34,606 nucleotides of DNA from positions 1 to 34,606 of the forward strand of contig NZ_JAQSDN010000015.1 in NCBI RefSeq assembly GCF_029945925.1, read 5' to 3'. The translations under genes and the position numbers were made by a program. The notes beneath the pieces were generated by a model. It did not search any database and was not told the origin of the DNA. It saw only the letters and a list, made by a program, of their open reading frames with translations. This document shows positions 16,214 to 23,760 of the stretch, one piece after another. The stretch is from Polaromonas sp. (GTDB taxonomy: Bacteria; Pseudomonadota; Gammaproteobacteria; Burkholderiales; Burkholderiaceae_C). Positions within the stretch are counted from its first letter, which is position 1. Each line of letters begins with the position of its first letter.

Positions 16214-16421
16214 ATATCCGGTGTCCCCGGCGGTTGCCGGCAGGTTTGAAGGTCTTTCGGAGACGGGGGACTGGTGTAAACCCGTAATCCATGCCATAAT
16301 CAACGGCTTGACGGATGCACGGGGTGCACCGCATTTGTACATCTACCTCACACTTTTGGGCTCTACCAACAGAGCCATCGCTTCAGGCACCGGTTTTCCG
16401 GAAGTCGCCCGAACCGAAATA

Positions 16422-16459
16422 TTCGTTTGATGGTTGATGTTTTATTAACCACAAACGAA
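16422..16459 (+). other. Long AT-rich stem-loop in the DEAD-box gene leader
   Basis: TTCGTTTG (16422-16429) pairs with CAAACGAA (16452-16459), and TGGTTGAT (16431-16438) pairs with ATTAACCA (16444-16451) with one G-U pair. Only A16430 is bulged and the loop is GTTTT. Sixteen pairs in an otherwise GC-rich genome is well beyond chance. It lies 88 nt before the start codon. Confidence 0.7.
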
Positions 16460-16547
16460 GCCTTCCGCAACGCGGCAGGTGGTCGTTTCTTGTTCGCCTG
16501 CTCAAACCACAAGTGGAGCAGCGCGCAAGTGATTTGTGAGAAAAAAC

Positions 16548-18518
16548 ATGACTGATTCTTTTGAAGCTCGCGGCGACTTTCTGGCCGAAGCAAACACCGA
16601 TACCGATATCAACCTGATTCCGGATTTTTCCGATGCGCCTGTCGCAGCGGAAACGTCGCTGGACGCCGTCGTCGCGGAGCCCAACGGCTTCGTGAAGCTG
16701 GGCCTGGCCAAGGAACTGCTGCAAGCCGTGGCCGACATGGGTTTCACCCAGCCGACCGCCGTGCAGATGGCGACCATCCCCAAAGCCATGCAGGCGCTGG
16801 ACCAGGAAGCCAAGAACGACCCCAAGGCCAAATTCACCGACCTGCTGGTTTCCAGCCAGACCGGCAGCGGCAAGACCGCCGCTTTCCTGCTGCCCGTGCT
16901 GCACACCCTGCTCAAGCAGCAGGAAGAGGCCGAGCGCAACGAACGCGCCGAATTTGAACGCCTGAGCGCTGAGGCCGTTGCCCGCGGCGAAGCCCCGCTG
17001 AAAAAACCCAAGCGCAAGGACCCGACCAATACGCGCAACTTCAAGGCCGCCACCCCCGGCGCGCTGATCCTGTGCCCGACGCGTGAGCTGGCCCAACAGG
17101 TCTGCGCCGACGCGATCGACCTGGTGCGCCATTGCCGCGGCCTGCGCATTGCCAATGTCGTTGGCGGCATTCCTTACCAGCTGCAAATTGCCAAGCTGCA
17201 AAACGCCGACCTCGTCGTGGCCACCCCTGGCCGTCTGCTGGACCTGCAACGCAGCATGCAGATCAAGCTGGACCAGGTGCAATTCCTCGTGGTCGACGAA
17301 GCCGACCGCATGCTGGACCTCGGCTTTGCCGACGACCTGACCGAAGTCAACCAGCTCACCATCGAGCGCAAGCAGACCATGATGTTCAGCGCCACCTTTG
17401 CGCCGCGCATCATGCAGCTGGCCACGCGTGTGATGCGCCAGCCCCAGCGTGTCGAGATCGACTCGCCGCACGAAAAACATGCGTCCATCACGCAGTCGCT
17501 GCTGTGGGCCGACAACATGACGCACAAGCGCAAGCTGCTGGACCACTGGCTGCGCGACACCACCATCAACCAGGCCATCGTGTTCGCCTGCACGCAGGTC
17601 GAGTGTGACGGCCTGGCCAACGATCTGGTGCAAGAGGGCTTCAGCGCCGTGGCGCTGCACGGCGCCCTGGGCCAGGGCCTGCGCAACCGCCGCCTGATGG
17701 CGTTCCGTGATGGCCGCGTGCAGATCCTGGTCGCGACTGACGTCGCTGCCCGTGGTTTGGATGTTCCGACCATCACCCACGTGATCAACTACGGCCTGCC
17801 GATGAAAGCCGAAGATTATGTGCACCGCATCGGCCGTACCGGCCGTGCCGGCCGCGAAGGCCAGGCAATCACGATTGCCGAGTTCCGCGACCGCCGCAAG
17901 ATCCAGGACATCGAGCACTACACCCAGCAGAACCTCAAGCCCAGCGTGATCGCCGGTCTGGAGCCGCAGCAGCGTTTTGCACCCACCTCCGATCGCCCGC
18001 GCGGCAATTTCGGTGGTGACCGCAATGACCGCGGTCCGCGCAGCTTCGGCGGCGGCGGTGGCGGCCGTTTCAGCAACGACCGTGCACCTTCGGGTGGTTT
18101 CGGCGGCGGCGCTGGCGGCGGTTATGCCGGCAAGAAGCCTGCCTTCGGCGCTGACCGTGGCGCCGATCGTGGTGGTTTTGGCGGCAACCGTGATGACCGT
18201 GGGGGTGACCGCGGCGGTTTCTCCAACAACCGCAATGACCGTGCGCCTTTCCAGGCACCGGCAGGTGGCGGCGCCTTCAACGACCGTGACAACCGCGGCC
18301 CGCGTCGTGATGACCGCGGCTTCGGCAACAACAACAACGGCGGTTTTGCCCAGCGCGACGAGCGTGGCGGCGAGCGCAGCTTCGGCGGCCGTCCGGAAGG
18401 TTTTGCGTCGGCCCCGCGCGGCGATTTCGCAGACCGCAAACCGGCGTTTGCAAAACCTGCCGGCAAGGTGTTTGTACCGCGTGACGCCCAGAAGCGTCCG
18501 GCACGCCCGGCGCGTTGA
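16548..18518 (+). CDS. DEAD-box ATP-dependent RNA helicase with Gly/Arg/Asp-rich tail
   Basis: A 656-residue helicase. Seen in order: Q-motif region GFTQPTAVQ (65-73), motif I QTGSGKT (104-110), PTREL (177-181), DEAD (250-253), SAT (281-283) and motif VI HRIGRTGRAGREG. A charged 45-residue insert (about 124-168, Glu/Lys-rich) separates motifs I and Ia. The last 170 residues are a low-complexity tail of G-G, D-R-G and N-R/D units, probably disordered and RNA-binding. It probably remodels ribosomal or mRNA structures, as DeaD/RhlE proteins do. ATG 16548 is preferred (GAG 8 nt upstream) over GTG 16536. A long structured leader precedes it and a strong terminator follows. Confidence 0.94.
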   Translation: MTDSFEARGDFLAEANTDTDINLIPDFSDAPVAAETSLDAVVAEPNGFVKLGLAKELLQAVADMGFTQPTAVQMATIPKAMQALDQEAKNDPKAKFTDLLVSSQTGSGKTAAFLLPVLHTLLKQQEEAERNERAEFERLSAEAVARGEAPLKKPKRKDPTNTRNFKAATPGALILCPTRELAQQVCADAIDLVRHCRGLRIANVVGGIPYQLQIAKLQNADLVVATPGRLLDLQRSMQIKLDQVQFLVVDEADRMLDLGFADDLTEVNQLTIERKQTMMFSATFAPRIMQLATRVMRQPQRVEIDSPHEKHASITQSLLWADNMTHKRKLLDHWLRDTTINQAIVFACTQVECDGLANDLVQEGFSAVALHGALGQGLRNRRLMAFRDGRVQILVATDVAARGLDVPTITHVINYGLPMKAEDYVHRIGRTGRAGREGQAITIAEFRDRRKIQDIEHYTQQNLKPSVIAGLEPQQRFAPTSDRPRGNFGGDRNDRGPRSFGGGGGGRFSNDRAPSGGFGGGAGGGYAGKKPAFGADRGADRGGFGGNRDDRGGDRGGFSNNRNDRAPFQAPAGGGAFNDRDNRGPRRDDRGFGNNNNGGFAQRDERGGERSFGGRPEGFASAPRGDFADRKPAFAKPAGKVFVPRDAQKRPARPAR

Positions 18519-18534
18519 TTGTTGCTGTGACAAC

Positions 18535-18564
18535 AAAAAAGGCCCGCTCTGCGGGCCTTTTTTT
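18535..18564 (+). terminator. Intrinsic terminator after the DEAD-box gene
   Basis: Six A, GGCCCGC (18541-18547), loop TCT, GCGGGCC (18551-18557), then seven T. It ends 46 nt after the stop codon and reads as a good terminator for the plus strand, with an A-run that could also serve the minus strand. Confidence 0.92.
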
Positions 18565-18615
18565 ATGGGTGTCAACTTATTGAGACTTCCATCAATCAAG
18601 ACAGGCAACTTACTA

Positions 18616-18689
18616 CCGTTCGCCCTGAGCTTGTCGAAGGGCCATTCACCCTTGCTCAGGACAGGCTCCGACAGGTTCAGCCCGAACGG
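18616..18689. repeat. Inverted pair of the GTTCGCCCTGAGC...TTCGAAGGGC repeat
   Basis: CCGTTCGCCCTGAGCTTGTC (from 18616) and its inverted partner ending GGTTCAGCCCGAACGG (to 18689) flank about 20 bases. They could pair as a long hairpin between the convergent DEAD-box and dehydrogenase genes. The same unit recurs at 21058-21122. Confidence 0.75.
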
Positions 18690-18725
18690 TGTGATGTCAT
18701 GCATGATGAAAACATCAATAATGTT

Positions 18726-19619
18726 TCAACTCATGCCGTTGCGGCTGGCCAGCTCGACAAACAGGCCCGAGTGGTCCAGCTCGCCGAGGCCGTGGCTGAT
18801 GCCGTCGGCGTAGAGATGCTCGAACAGTGTGGTGACCGGCGCCTCGAAGCCGATTTCTTCTGCAGTGGCCAGCGCATTGCGCATGTCCTTGAGCTGGATC
18901 GCCAGCCGGGCACGGGAGGTGAAGTCGCGCTCGACCATGCGCTGGCCGTGGACCTGCAGGATGCGGCTGTCGGCAAAACCGCCGGTGATGGCTTCCCTGA
19001 CCTTGGCCATGTCGGCGCCGCCCTTGGTGGCAAACAGCAGGGCCTCGGCCACGGCGCCTATCGTGATGCCGACGATCATCTGGTTGGCCAGCTTGGTCAG
19101 CTGGCCCGCCCCATGGGACCCCACGTGGGTGGCGCGCCCGAAAACCTGGAGCACCGGCAGGGCGCGCTCAAAATCCGCCGCCTTGCCGCCCACCATGATT
19201 ACCAGCGTGCCGCTTTCGGCGCCGCCCGTGCCGCCGGAGACCGGCGCGTCGAGGTGGGCGACACCGAGTGCGCCCAGGCGTGCGGCATGGTCGCGTGCCT
19301 CGCGCGGCTTGATCGAGGCCATGTCGATGAACAGGGCGCCCGGTTTCATCGCGGCAGCGACGCCCTGCGCGAACAGGACGTCTTCGACCACGGCGCCGTT
19401 TTCCAGCATGCCGACGACGATGTCGGCCCCTGAAACCGCGGCGTTGGCCTGTGCATGAACGGTCGCACCCAGCGCCGTCAGTGAAGCGGCCTTGGCCGGC
19501 GTGCGGTTCCACACCTGCAGGGCATGGCCGGCCTCACACAGGCGCCTGGCCATGGGCAGGCCCATGCTGCCGGTGCCCAGAAAGGCGATGCGGGGGATGA
19601 CTGTGCTGCTGATACTCAT
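18726..19619 (-). CDS. NAD(P)-dependent beta-hydroxyacid dehydrogenase (3-HIBDH/GarR family)
   Basis: A 297-residue enzyme with the N-terminal dinucleotide motif FLGTGSMGLPMA (13-24), the substrate loop DAPVSGGTGGAESGT (124-138) and catalytic Lys176 in QLTKLANQ. The family oxidises or reduces 3-hydroxyisobutyrate, tartronate semialdehyde, threonate and similar short hydroxyacids. The exact substrate cannot be read from sequence. It is the last gene of a minus-strand run beginning with the GntR regulator and sits 59 bp after the SAF oxidoreductase, so it probably completes the same catabolic route. Confidence 0.9.
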   Translation of the reverse strand: MSISSTVIPRIAFLGTGSMGLPMARRLCEAGHALQVWNRTPAKAASLTALGATVHAQANAAVSGADIVVGMLENGAVVEDVLFAQGVAAAMKPGALFIDMASIKPREARDHAARLGALGVAHLDAPVSGGTGGAESGTLVIMVGGKAADFERALPVLQVFGRATHVGSHGAGQLTKLANQMIVGITIGAVAEALLFATKGGADMAKVREAITGGFADSRILQVHGQRMVERDFTSRARLAIQLKDMRNALATAEEIGFEAPVTTLFEHLYADGISHGLGELDHSGLFVELASRNGMS

Positions 19620-19678
19620 GGCATGTTCCGGGCTGTGGGGTGGCCACCATCATGCGGCACACGGCGGAAAAAAGGCTG

Positions 19679-21037
19679 TCAGGCAGCTTTCTTCATGGCT
19701 GGGGAGAACATGGTTTCCATCTCGCTGCGCACCTTGTACGCCGGGGTGGAGGTGTCCATGGCCACGTCGGCCCAACTCAGGCTCTGGCCTTTTTTGACGG
19801 CACGCACGACCTTGACGTTGTGCGCCAGGCCCAGTGGCAGGCCACCCATCTTCACCGAGGTGTCGGCCGGCAACAGCTTGCCCCAGACGGTGTAGCCGCC
19901 TTCGCCGTCCAGCATGTCGCCGGGCCTCAAGTCGCGTTTGGCCGTGGCCACCACGTCGGCATTCCAGCAGGTTGCGACGCCGGTGGGTTCGCCGCGCAGC
20001 GCGACGTTGGCCACCGACACGCCGACTTCCAGCCCGATCAGGTGCCAGCGCTTGTACAGCGTGAAGTAGCGCCCGCTCGGGTCGGTGTGCGCGTTGTACT
20101 CTTCAAAGCAGTTCTTGATGTAGTCGGTCTCGGCTTCGACCGTGACCCAGACGCCCATGCGGATGTCGTAGGGAATCTTGCGGCCATTGGCTTCCAGCGA
20201 GGAGATCACTTCCACCATGCCCTTGCGCTCGAGTACGCCGCCTTCGGACACCGGACGGGTGACGAAGGGAATGTCCTCGACACTGGCCGGCGGATAGAGC
20301 AGGCCGTTGCTGGGCACTGTCAGACCGGTGGCGTTGGCCACGGCGGTCGATTCGATCGAGGGCTTGGAGGCATCGAGAAAGCTGTTGAACATCTTGGGGT
20401 TGAGGCCGCCGCGTGCGGCCTGCTCGGGCGTGAGGCCGTAGTTGGCCCAGACCGTCTCCGGTGTCGATTCGCAGAAGTGCGGCAGCCATTTGTGGCCGCG
20501 GCCTGCCGCCACGACGGGAAAGCCGCAGGTGCGTGCCCAGTCCACCAGGTCGCAGATCAGCGCCGGCTGGTCGCCGAAAGCCAGCGAATACACGACGCCG
20601 GCCTCGGCCGCCTTGCGCGCCAGCAGCGGGCCGCAAAAGGCGTCGGCTTCCACGGTGACGTTGACCACATGTTTGCCGTGCGCAAACGCCTGCAGGCAAT
20701 GTTCGACCGCGGCGACCGGGTTGCCGGTGCATTCCACGATGATGTCGATTTGCGGATGTGTGACCACCGCTTTCCAGTCGTCGGTGATCCAGGTTGCTCC
20801 TGTTTTGATAGCTTCTTGCGCAGAAGGTGCCTGGGTCAGGGCCGGATTCCACCCTACACGTGCGAGGTTGGTGCGGGCGGCGTCGGGTGACAGGTCGGCA
20901 ATCGCCACCAGATGCACGCCGGGCGTGCGCGGAATTTGCGCCAGGTACATGGAGCCGAACTTGCCGGCGCCTATGAGGCCGATGCGGATGGGATTGTTGT
21001 CGGATGCGCGTTGCTGGAGTTTTGTATAGAGGTTCAT
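19679..21037 (-). CDS. Rossmann-fold oxidoreductase with C-terminal SAF domain (homoserine dehydrogenase-like)
   Basis: A 452-residue protein. The N-terminal half carries a dinucleotide-binding turn IGLIGAGKFGSMYL (18-31) and DIIVECTGNP, as in homoserine dehydrogenase-like enzymes. The C-terminal third (about 360-430) contains an SAF-like module, VVATAKRDLRPGDMLDGEGGYTVWG, of the kind found in FlgA, UxaA and sialic acid synthase. The family is widespread in Burkholderiales catabolic clusters but I know of no proven substrate. Codons 73-81 coincide with an ATAGC-family repeat that differs from another copy at only two of 27 positions. It lies downstream of the PhyH gene across a hairpin repeat. 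Confidence 0.85.
   Translation of the reverse strand: MNLYTKLQQRASDNNPIRIGLIGAGKFGSMYLAQIPRTPGVHLVAIADLSPDAARTNLARVGWNPALTQAPSAQEAIKTGATWITDDWKAVVTHPQIDIIVECTGNPVAAVEHCLQAFAHGKHVVNVTVEADAFCGPLLARKAAEAGVVYSLAFGDQPALICDLVDWARTCGFPVVAAGRGHKWLPHFCESTPETVWANYGLTPEQAARGGLNPKMFNSFLDASKPSIESTAVANATGLTVPSNGLLYPPASVEDIPFVTRPVSEGGVLERKGMVEVISSLEANGRKIPYDIRMGVWVTVEAETDYIKNCFEEYNAHTDPSGRYFTLYKRWHLIGLEVGVSVANVALRGEPTGVATCWNADVVATAKRDLRPGDMLDGEGGYTVWGKLLPADTSVKMGGLPLGLAHNVKVVRAVKKGQSLSWADVAMDTSTPAYKVRSEMETMFSPAMKKAA
20795..20844 (+). repeat. ATAGC-family short repeat, copy D (inside SAF oxidoreductase gene)
   Basis: TGCTCCTGTTTTGATAGCT then TTGCGC, with a degenerate tail through CTGGGTCAGGGCCGG. The first 27 bases match copy F (25055-25081) at 25 positions. 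It lies antisense in the gene and encodes A-Q-E-A-I-K-T-G-A on the gene strand. Confidence 0.7.
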
Positions 21038-21057
21038 TGGGATTCCGTTCGTGACGC

Positions 21058-21122
21058 CGTTCGCACTGAGCTTGTCGAAGTGTGTCCCCAGGGTGGGGGC
21101 TCGACAGGCTCAGCCCGAACGG
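21058..21122. repeat. Inverted pair of the TTCGACAGGCTCAGCCCGAACGG repeat between phyH and SAF genes
   Basis: CCGTTCGCACTGAGCTTGTC (from 21058) and GCTCGACAGGCTCAGCCCGAACGG-type partner (to 21122) form an inverted pair like the one at 18616-18689. It lies inside the putative gntR-phyH-SAF-dehydrogenase transcript and may act as a processing or stability structure. Confidence 0.75.
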
Positions 21123-21139
21123 AAAAAGGAGAGGTGTGT

Positions 21140-22021
21140 TCAGGCCGCCTTGCGCTCCGGCACAATTTCTTCCATCGAAGTCTGCAGCGCGGTCGCCGGC
21201 ACGCCGTCTTTCCACGGCAGGTCCACCGGGTAATCCTTCAGCAGGCAGTCGTCCGGCAGGCATTCGATGGGCGTGAAGTCGCGGTGCGCGATGTATTCCG
21301 GGCGCTTGTGGCGGCGGATGTGGTTGCTGACCGCGCACAGGCTCAGGTAGACACTGACGCGGTTGAAGGGTGACAGGTTGCTGCCCGAGGCGTGCACCAG
21401 GCAGGAGTGGAACAAAATCATCGAACCGGCCGGGCCCTTGGGGCTGACGATGCCGCCCTGTTTGCCGCCGGCGCGCTGCACCAGCTGGCGGATCAAATCG
21501 TTGTCCACCGTCCACAGCGGGTAGCTGGTGGTGGTCAGGTCGTGTCTGGCATCGACCACGCCTTTTTTGTGGCTGCCGGGAATGAACATCAGCGGGCCGT
21601 TGTGCTCGGTCACGTCGTCGAGAAAAATCGCCACGTTCATCGCGCGTTCGGTCGGCATCAGGTCATCGTTGAGCCAGGTGCCGTAGTCCTGGTGCCACTG
21701 CCAGACGTCGCCTTCAAAAGCCATCTTGCCGTTGATCTTGAACTGGTGCATGTAGAGCTTTTCACCGAGCAGGTCTTCCACCGGTTCGATCATGCGCGGG
21801 TGCCGGCCGAGTTTGGCAAAAGGCTCGCTGTACATGTGGGCCGCGAAGTTGGTGCGCACGGCGTCCTTGCCTTTTTCGCGCACGTTGTAGTCCTCGCGCC
21901 GGCTGTAGAGCTCGGGCACAGCGTCGTTGAGCGCCTGCGTTTCCTCCGGCGTGAACAGGCCGGGAAAAAACAGGTAACCGTCACGGTCGAATTGGGCGAG
22001 TTGTTCGGCGGTCAGGTTCAT
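21140..22021 (-). CDS. Phytanoyl-CoA dioxygenase (PhyH) family Fe(II)/2-oxoglutarate oxygenase
   Basis: A 293-residue non-haem iron oxygenase. The metal triad is visible as H110 and D112 in WQWHQDYGTW, plus H210 in FHSCLVHASGSN. R221 (FNRVSVYLSL) is placed to hold 2-oxoglutarate. NGPLMFIPGSHKKG (141-154) is the strong family signature shared with ectoine hydroxylase-type enzymes, but the N-terminal ectoine-binding pattern is not evident, so EctD activity is not claimed. It hydroxylates, or oxidatively cleaves, an unknown small molecule. AAGGAA precedes ATG 22021. It follows gntR by 34 bp, so it is probably the first enzyme of the regulated operon. Confidence 0.88.
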   Translation of the reverse strand: MNLTAEQLAQFDRDGYLFFPGLFTPEETQALNDAVPELYSRREDYNVREKGKDAVRTNFAAHMYSEPFAKLGRHPRMIEPVEDLLGEKLYMHQFKINGKMAFEGDVWQWHQDYGTWLNDDLMPTERAMNVAIFLDDVTEHNGPLMFIPGSHKKGVVDARHDLTTTSYPLWTVDNDLIRQLVQRAGGKQGGIVSPKGPAGSMILFHSCLVHASGSNLSPFNRVSVYLSLCAVSNHIRRHKRPEYIAHRDFTPIECLPDDCLLKDYPVDLPWKDGVPATALQTSMEEIVPERKAA

Positions 22022-22055
22022 GGGTATTTCCTTGGGGGGTGTCAGGCGGTGGTTC

Positions 22056-22748
22056 TCAGGCGGGCAGGGCGGTGGAAGGCGGCATCGGGTGCAGGGTGCT
22101 GGACAGCAGCTTCGCCAGGTTGTGGCTGGCGTCTTCGCCGTGCTGGCGGATCAGGTGTTCGGCGGTGGCCTCATCGCCGGCGCCTATGGCCTGGGCGATG
22201 GCTTCGTGTTCGTCCCAGATCGATTCGCGCATGGTAGACAGCTGCAGCACCGCGCCCATGGCACGGCGGATGTGGTGCCAGTGCAGTTGCGCGCTCTGGG
22301 TAATCAGGGGGTTGCCGGAGGCCGCATAAATCGCGCCGTGAAATTCGGCGTCGGCGGCCATCATGGCCTTGACATCATGGCTGCGTGCGGCGGCGCGCCC
22401 CTGGCTGATCAGCGCCGGGGCGATCTGGAAACGGGTGCGGGCGGCCAGCCGGGCGGCCAGTGCATCCAGCGCGCTGCGCACCTGGTACACCTGCATGAGC
22501 CAACCCACGTCCAGCGGTGCGACCAGCACGCCGCGGCCGGGGGCATCGAGCACAAAACCGTCTTTTTTCAGTAGCCGCAAGGCCTGCAGCACCGGCTGGC
22601 GCGACACGGCCAGTTGCTCGGCAATGTCCTCCTGCGTGATGCGGGCGCCCGGCGCCAGCGAGCCCTCGCTGATCGCGTCGAGCAGGCTTCGGTAGACCTG
22701 GTCCACCAGGTCGGGGCTGGATTCGATTTTGATGAGCTGGGATGCCAT
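22056..22748 (-). CDS. GntR family transcriptional regulator (FadR/FCD subfamily)
   Basis: A 230-residue regulator. An N-terminal winged helix-turn-helix (about 10-75, with ITQEDIAEQLAVSRQPVLQALRLLKKDGFV) is followed by an all-helical FCD effector domain (about 90-215). In it, D-x3-H (ADAEFHGAIY) and two further histidines form the typical metal/ligand pocket. The start ATG 22748 (MASQLIKIESS) is chosen because 36 extra upstream codons would run through the operator region. A perfect palindrome TCTGTATACAGA lies 10 bp upstream. It probably represses its own operon and the divergent hydrolase gene until a carboxylate inducer binds. Confidence 0.92.
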   Translation of the reverse strand: MASQLIKIESSPDLVDQVYRSLLDAISEGSLAPGARITQEDIAEQLAVSRQPVLQALRLLKKDGFVLDAPGRGVLVAPLDVGWLMQVYQVRSALDALAARLAARTRFQIAPALISQGRAAARSHDVKAMMAADAEFHGAIYAASGNPLITQSAQLHWHHIRRAMGAVLQLSTMRESIWDEHEAIAQAIGAGDEATAEHLIRQHGEDASHNLAKLLSSTLHPMPPSTALPA

Positions 22749-22757
22749 GGTGTTAAC

Positions 22758-22769
22758 TCTGTATACAGA
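22758..22769. promoter_or_regulatory. Probable GntR operator
   Basis: TCTGTATACAGA is a perfect 12-bp palindrome 10 bp upstream of the gntR start and 117 bp before the divergent hydrolase. The TGTATACA centre fits known FadR-subfamily GntR sites. Confidence 0.65.
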
Positions 22770-22886
22770 ATACGATGATCGACGATCAAACTGAAGCGGG
22801 TTTACCCGAGGGCCTGGCGGGCGCGTCCGACTGTGCCAAGATAACGGGCGGAACAAGTTCTTTATGCCGATCCTTCAGGAGCCCCC

Positions 22887-23756
22887 ATGACCCGACCCGA
22901 TCCCGCCTGGCTGGACCGCATGTACAACAACCGCGCCCTGGTGCCCGAACACGCGGCGCATTTCGCCCGCTGGGCCCAGACGTCCGTGCAGGCGCGCAGC
23001 AGCCAGCCCTGTACGCTGGACCTCGCTTACGGCGCGAGCCCCGGCGAGAAACTCGATGTGTTTCCTGCGGCCCGCCCCGCGCCGGGCGGCGCGCCGGTGG
23101 TGGTGTTTGTGCATGGCGGCTACTGGCGCTCGCTCGACAAGTCCGAACACTCGTTTGTGGCACCGGCGTTCACGGCGGCGGGTGCCTGTGTGGTGGTTCC
23201 CAACTACGACCTGTGCCCGGCGGTGACGATTCCCGGGATCACGCTGCAAATGGTCCGGGCGCTGGCCTGGACTTACCGCCATGTCGCCGGTTTTGGCGGC
23301 GACCCGAAACGCATCACGGTGATCGGGCATTCGGCGGGCGGCCACCTCGCGGCCATGCTGCTGGCTTGCCTCTGGCCTGTCCATGCAAAGGACCTGCCGG
23401 CCGATCTGGTGAAAAACGCGTTGTCGATTTCGGGCCTGTATGAACTCGAGTCCGTCATGCACACGCCTTTCCTGAAAGACGCGCTGCAACTCACGCCCGC
23501 GCAAGTCGCGCAGGCCAGCCCGGCCTGGCTGCCGGCACCGAAAAAAGGCGTGCTCTACAGTGTGGCCGGCGCCGATGAAAGCGAGGAATTTTTGCGCCAC
23601 AACGCGCTGATCGAGAAGGCCTGGGGGCCGCGCGTGGTGCCGGTGCGCGAAGCCCTGCTGGGCCTGAACCACTTCAGCATCGTCGAGGCGCTGGTGCAGC
23701 CCGGCCACCGGCTGCACCAGCTGGCGCTGCAGCTGCTGGCGGCGACCGCCGCCTGA
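22887..23756 (+). CDS. Alpha/beta hydrolase (kynurenine formamidase/carboxylesterase-like)
   Basis: A 289-residue hydrolase. The oxyanion motif HGGYW (76-80) and nucleophile elbow GHSAGG (147-152, Ser149) are those of the arylformamidase/esterase branch (KynB-type HGGYW). A late histidine in LNHFSIVEAL completes the triad. There is no signal peptide, so it is probably cytoplasmic. It might hydrolyse an amide or ester that feeds the divergent oxidative pathway. ATG 22887 has AGGAG at 22877. Its divergent placement across the GntR palindrome suggests co-regulation. No tryptophan pathway genes are adjacent, so formamidase activity is only one possibility. Confidence 0.87.
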   Translation: MTRPDPAWLDRMYNNRALVPEHAAHFARWAQTSVQARSSQPCTLDLAYGASPGEKLDVFPAARPAPGGAPVVVFVHGGYWRSLDKSEHSFVAPAFTAAGACVVVPNYDLCPAVTIPGITLQMVRALAWTYRHVAGFGGDPKRITVIGHSAGGHLAAMLLACLWPVHAKDLPADLVKNALSISGLYELESVMHTPFLKDALQLTPAQVAQASPAWLPAPKKGVLYSVAGADESEEFLRHNALIEKAWGPRVVPVREALLGLNHFSIVEALVQPGHRLHQLALQLLAATAA

Positions 23757-23760
23757 AGGC

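Larger units (their letters stand above)
16159..16547 (+). promoter_or_regulatory. Long structured leader of the DEAD-box helicase gene
   Basis: This 389-bp gap has no convincing gene. It begins with an ATAGC-family repeat (16163-16213). From about 16280 it becomes AT-richer than the surroundings and is rich in inverted repeats: GGCTCT/AGAGCC at 16359-16376, a long 16-bp stem at 16422-16459, and GCAGG/CCTGC at 16475-16501. I cannot place a promoter with confidence. CATAAT at 16295 and TTGACG at 16308 are weak candidates. The likely 5' UTR is therefore 200 nt or more, as often seen for cold-shock or autoregulated RNA helicases. Confidence 0.5.

Noticed and set aside
16221..16430. Small open reading frame (69 codons) in the helicase leader
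   Set aside because: No ribosome site, no family resemblance and it overlaps hairpin structures; the region reads as untranslated leader.
18000..18480. Tandem repetitive DNA suggestive of a CRISPR or satellite
   Set aside because: It is the codon repetition of the Gly/Arg/Asp-rich helicase tail; no regular repeat-spacer structure is present.
16383..18704. A 773-codon open frame on the minus strand opposite the DEAD-box helicase gene
   Set aside because: Its composition (Ala/Val/Thr- and Arg/His-rich, no family motif) is what antisense of high-GC coding gives; the plus-strand helicase motifs are unambiguous.
21140..22021. Ectoine hydroxylase (ectD)
   Set aside because: The PhyH motifs are shared, but no ectoine synthesis genes are nearby and the N-terminal substrate pattern of EctD is not seen.
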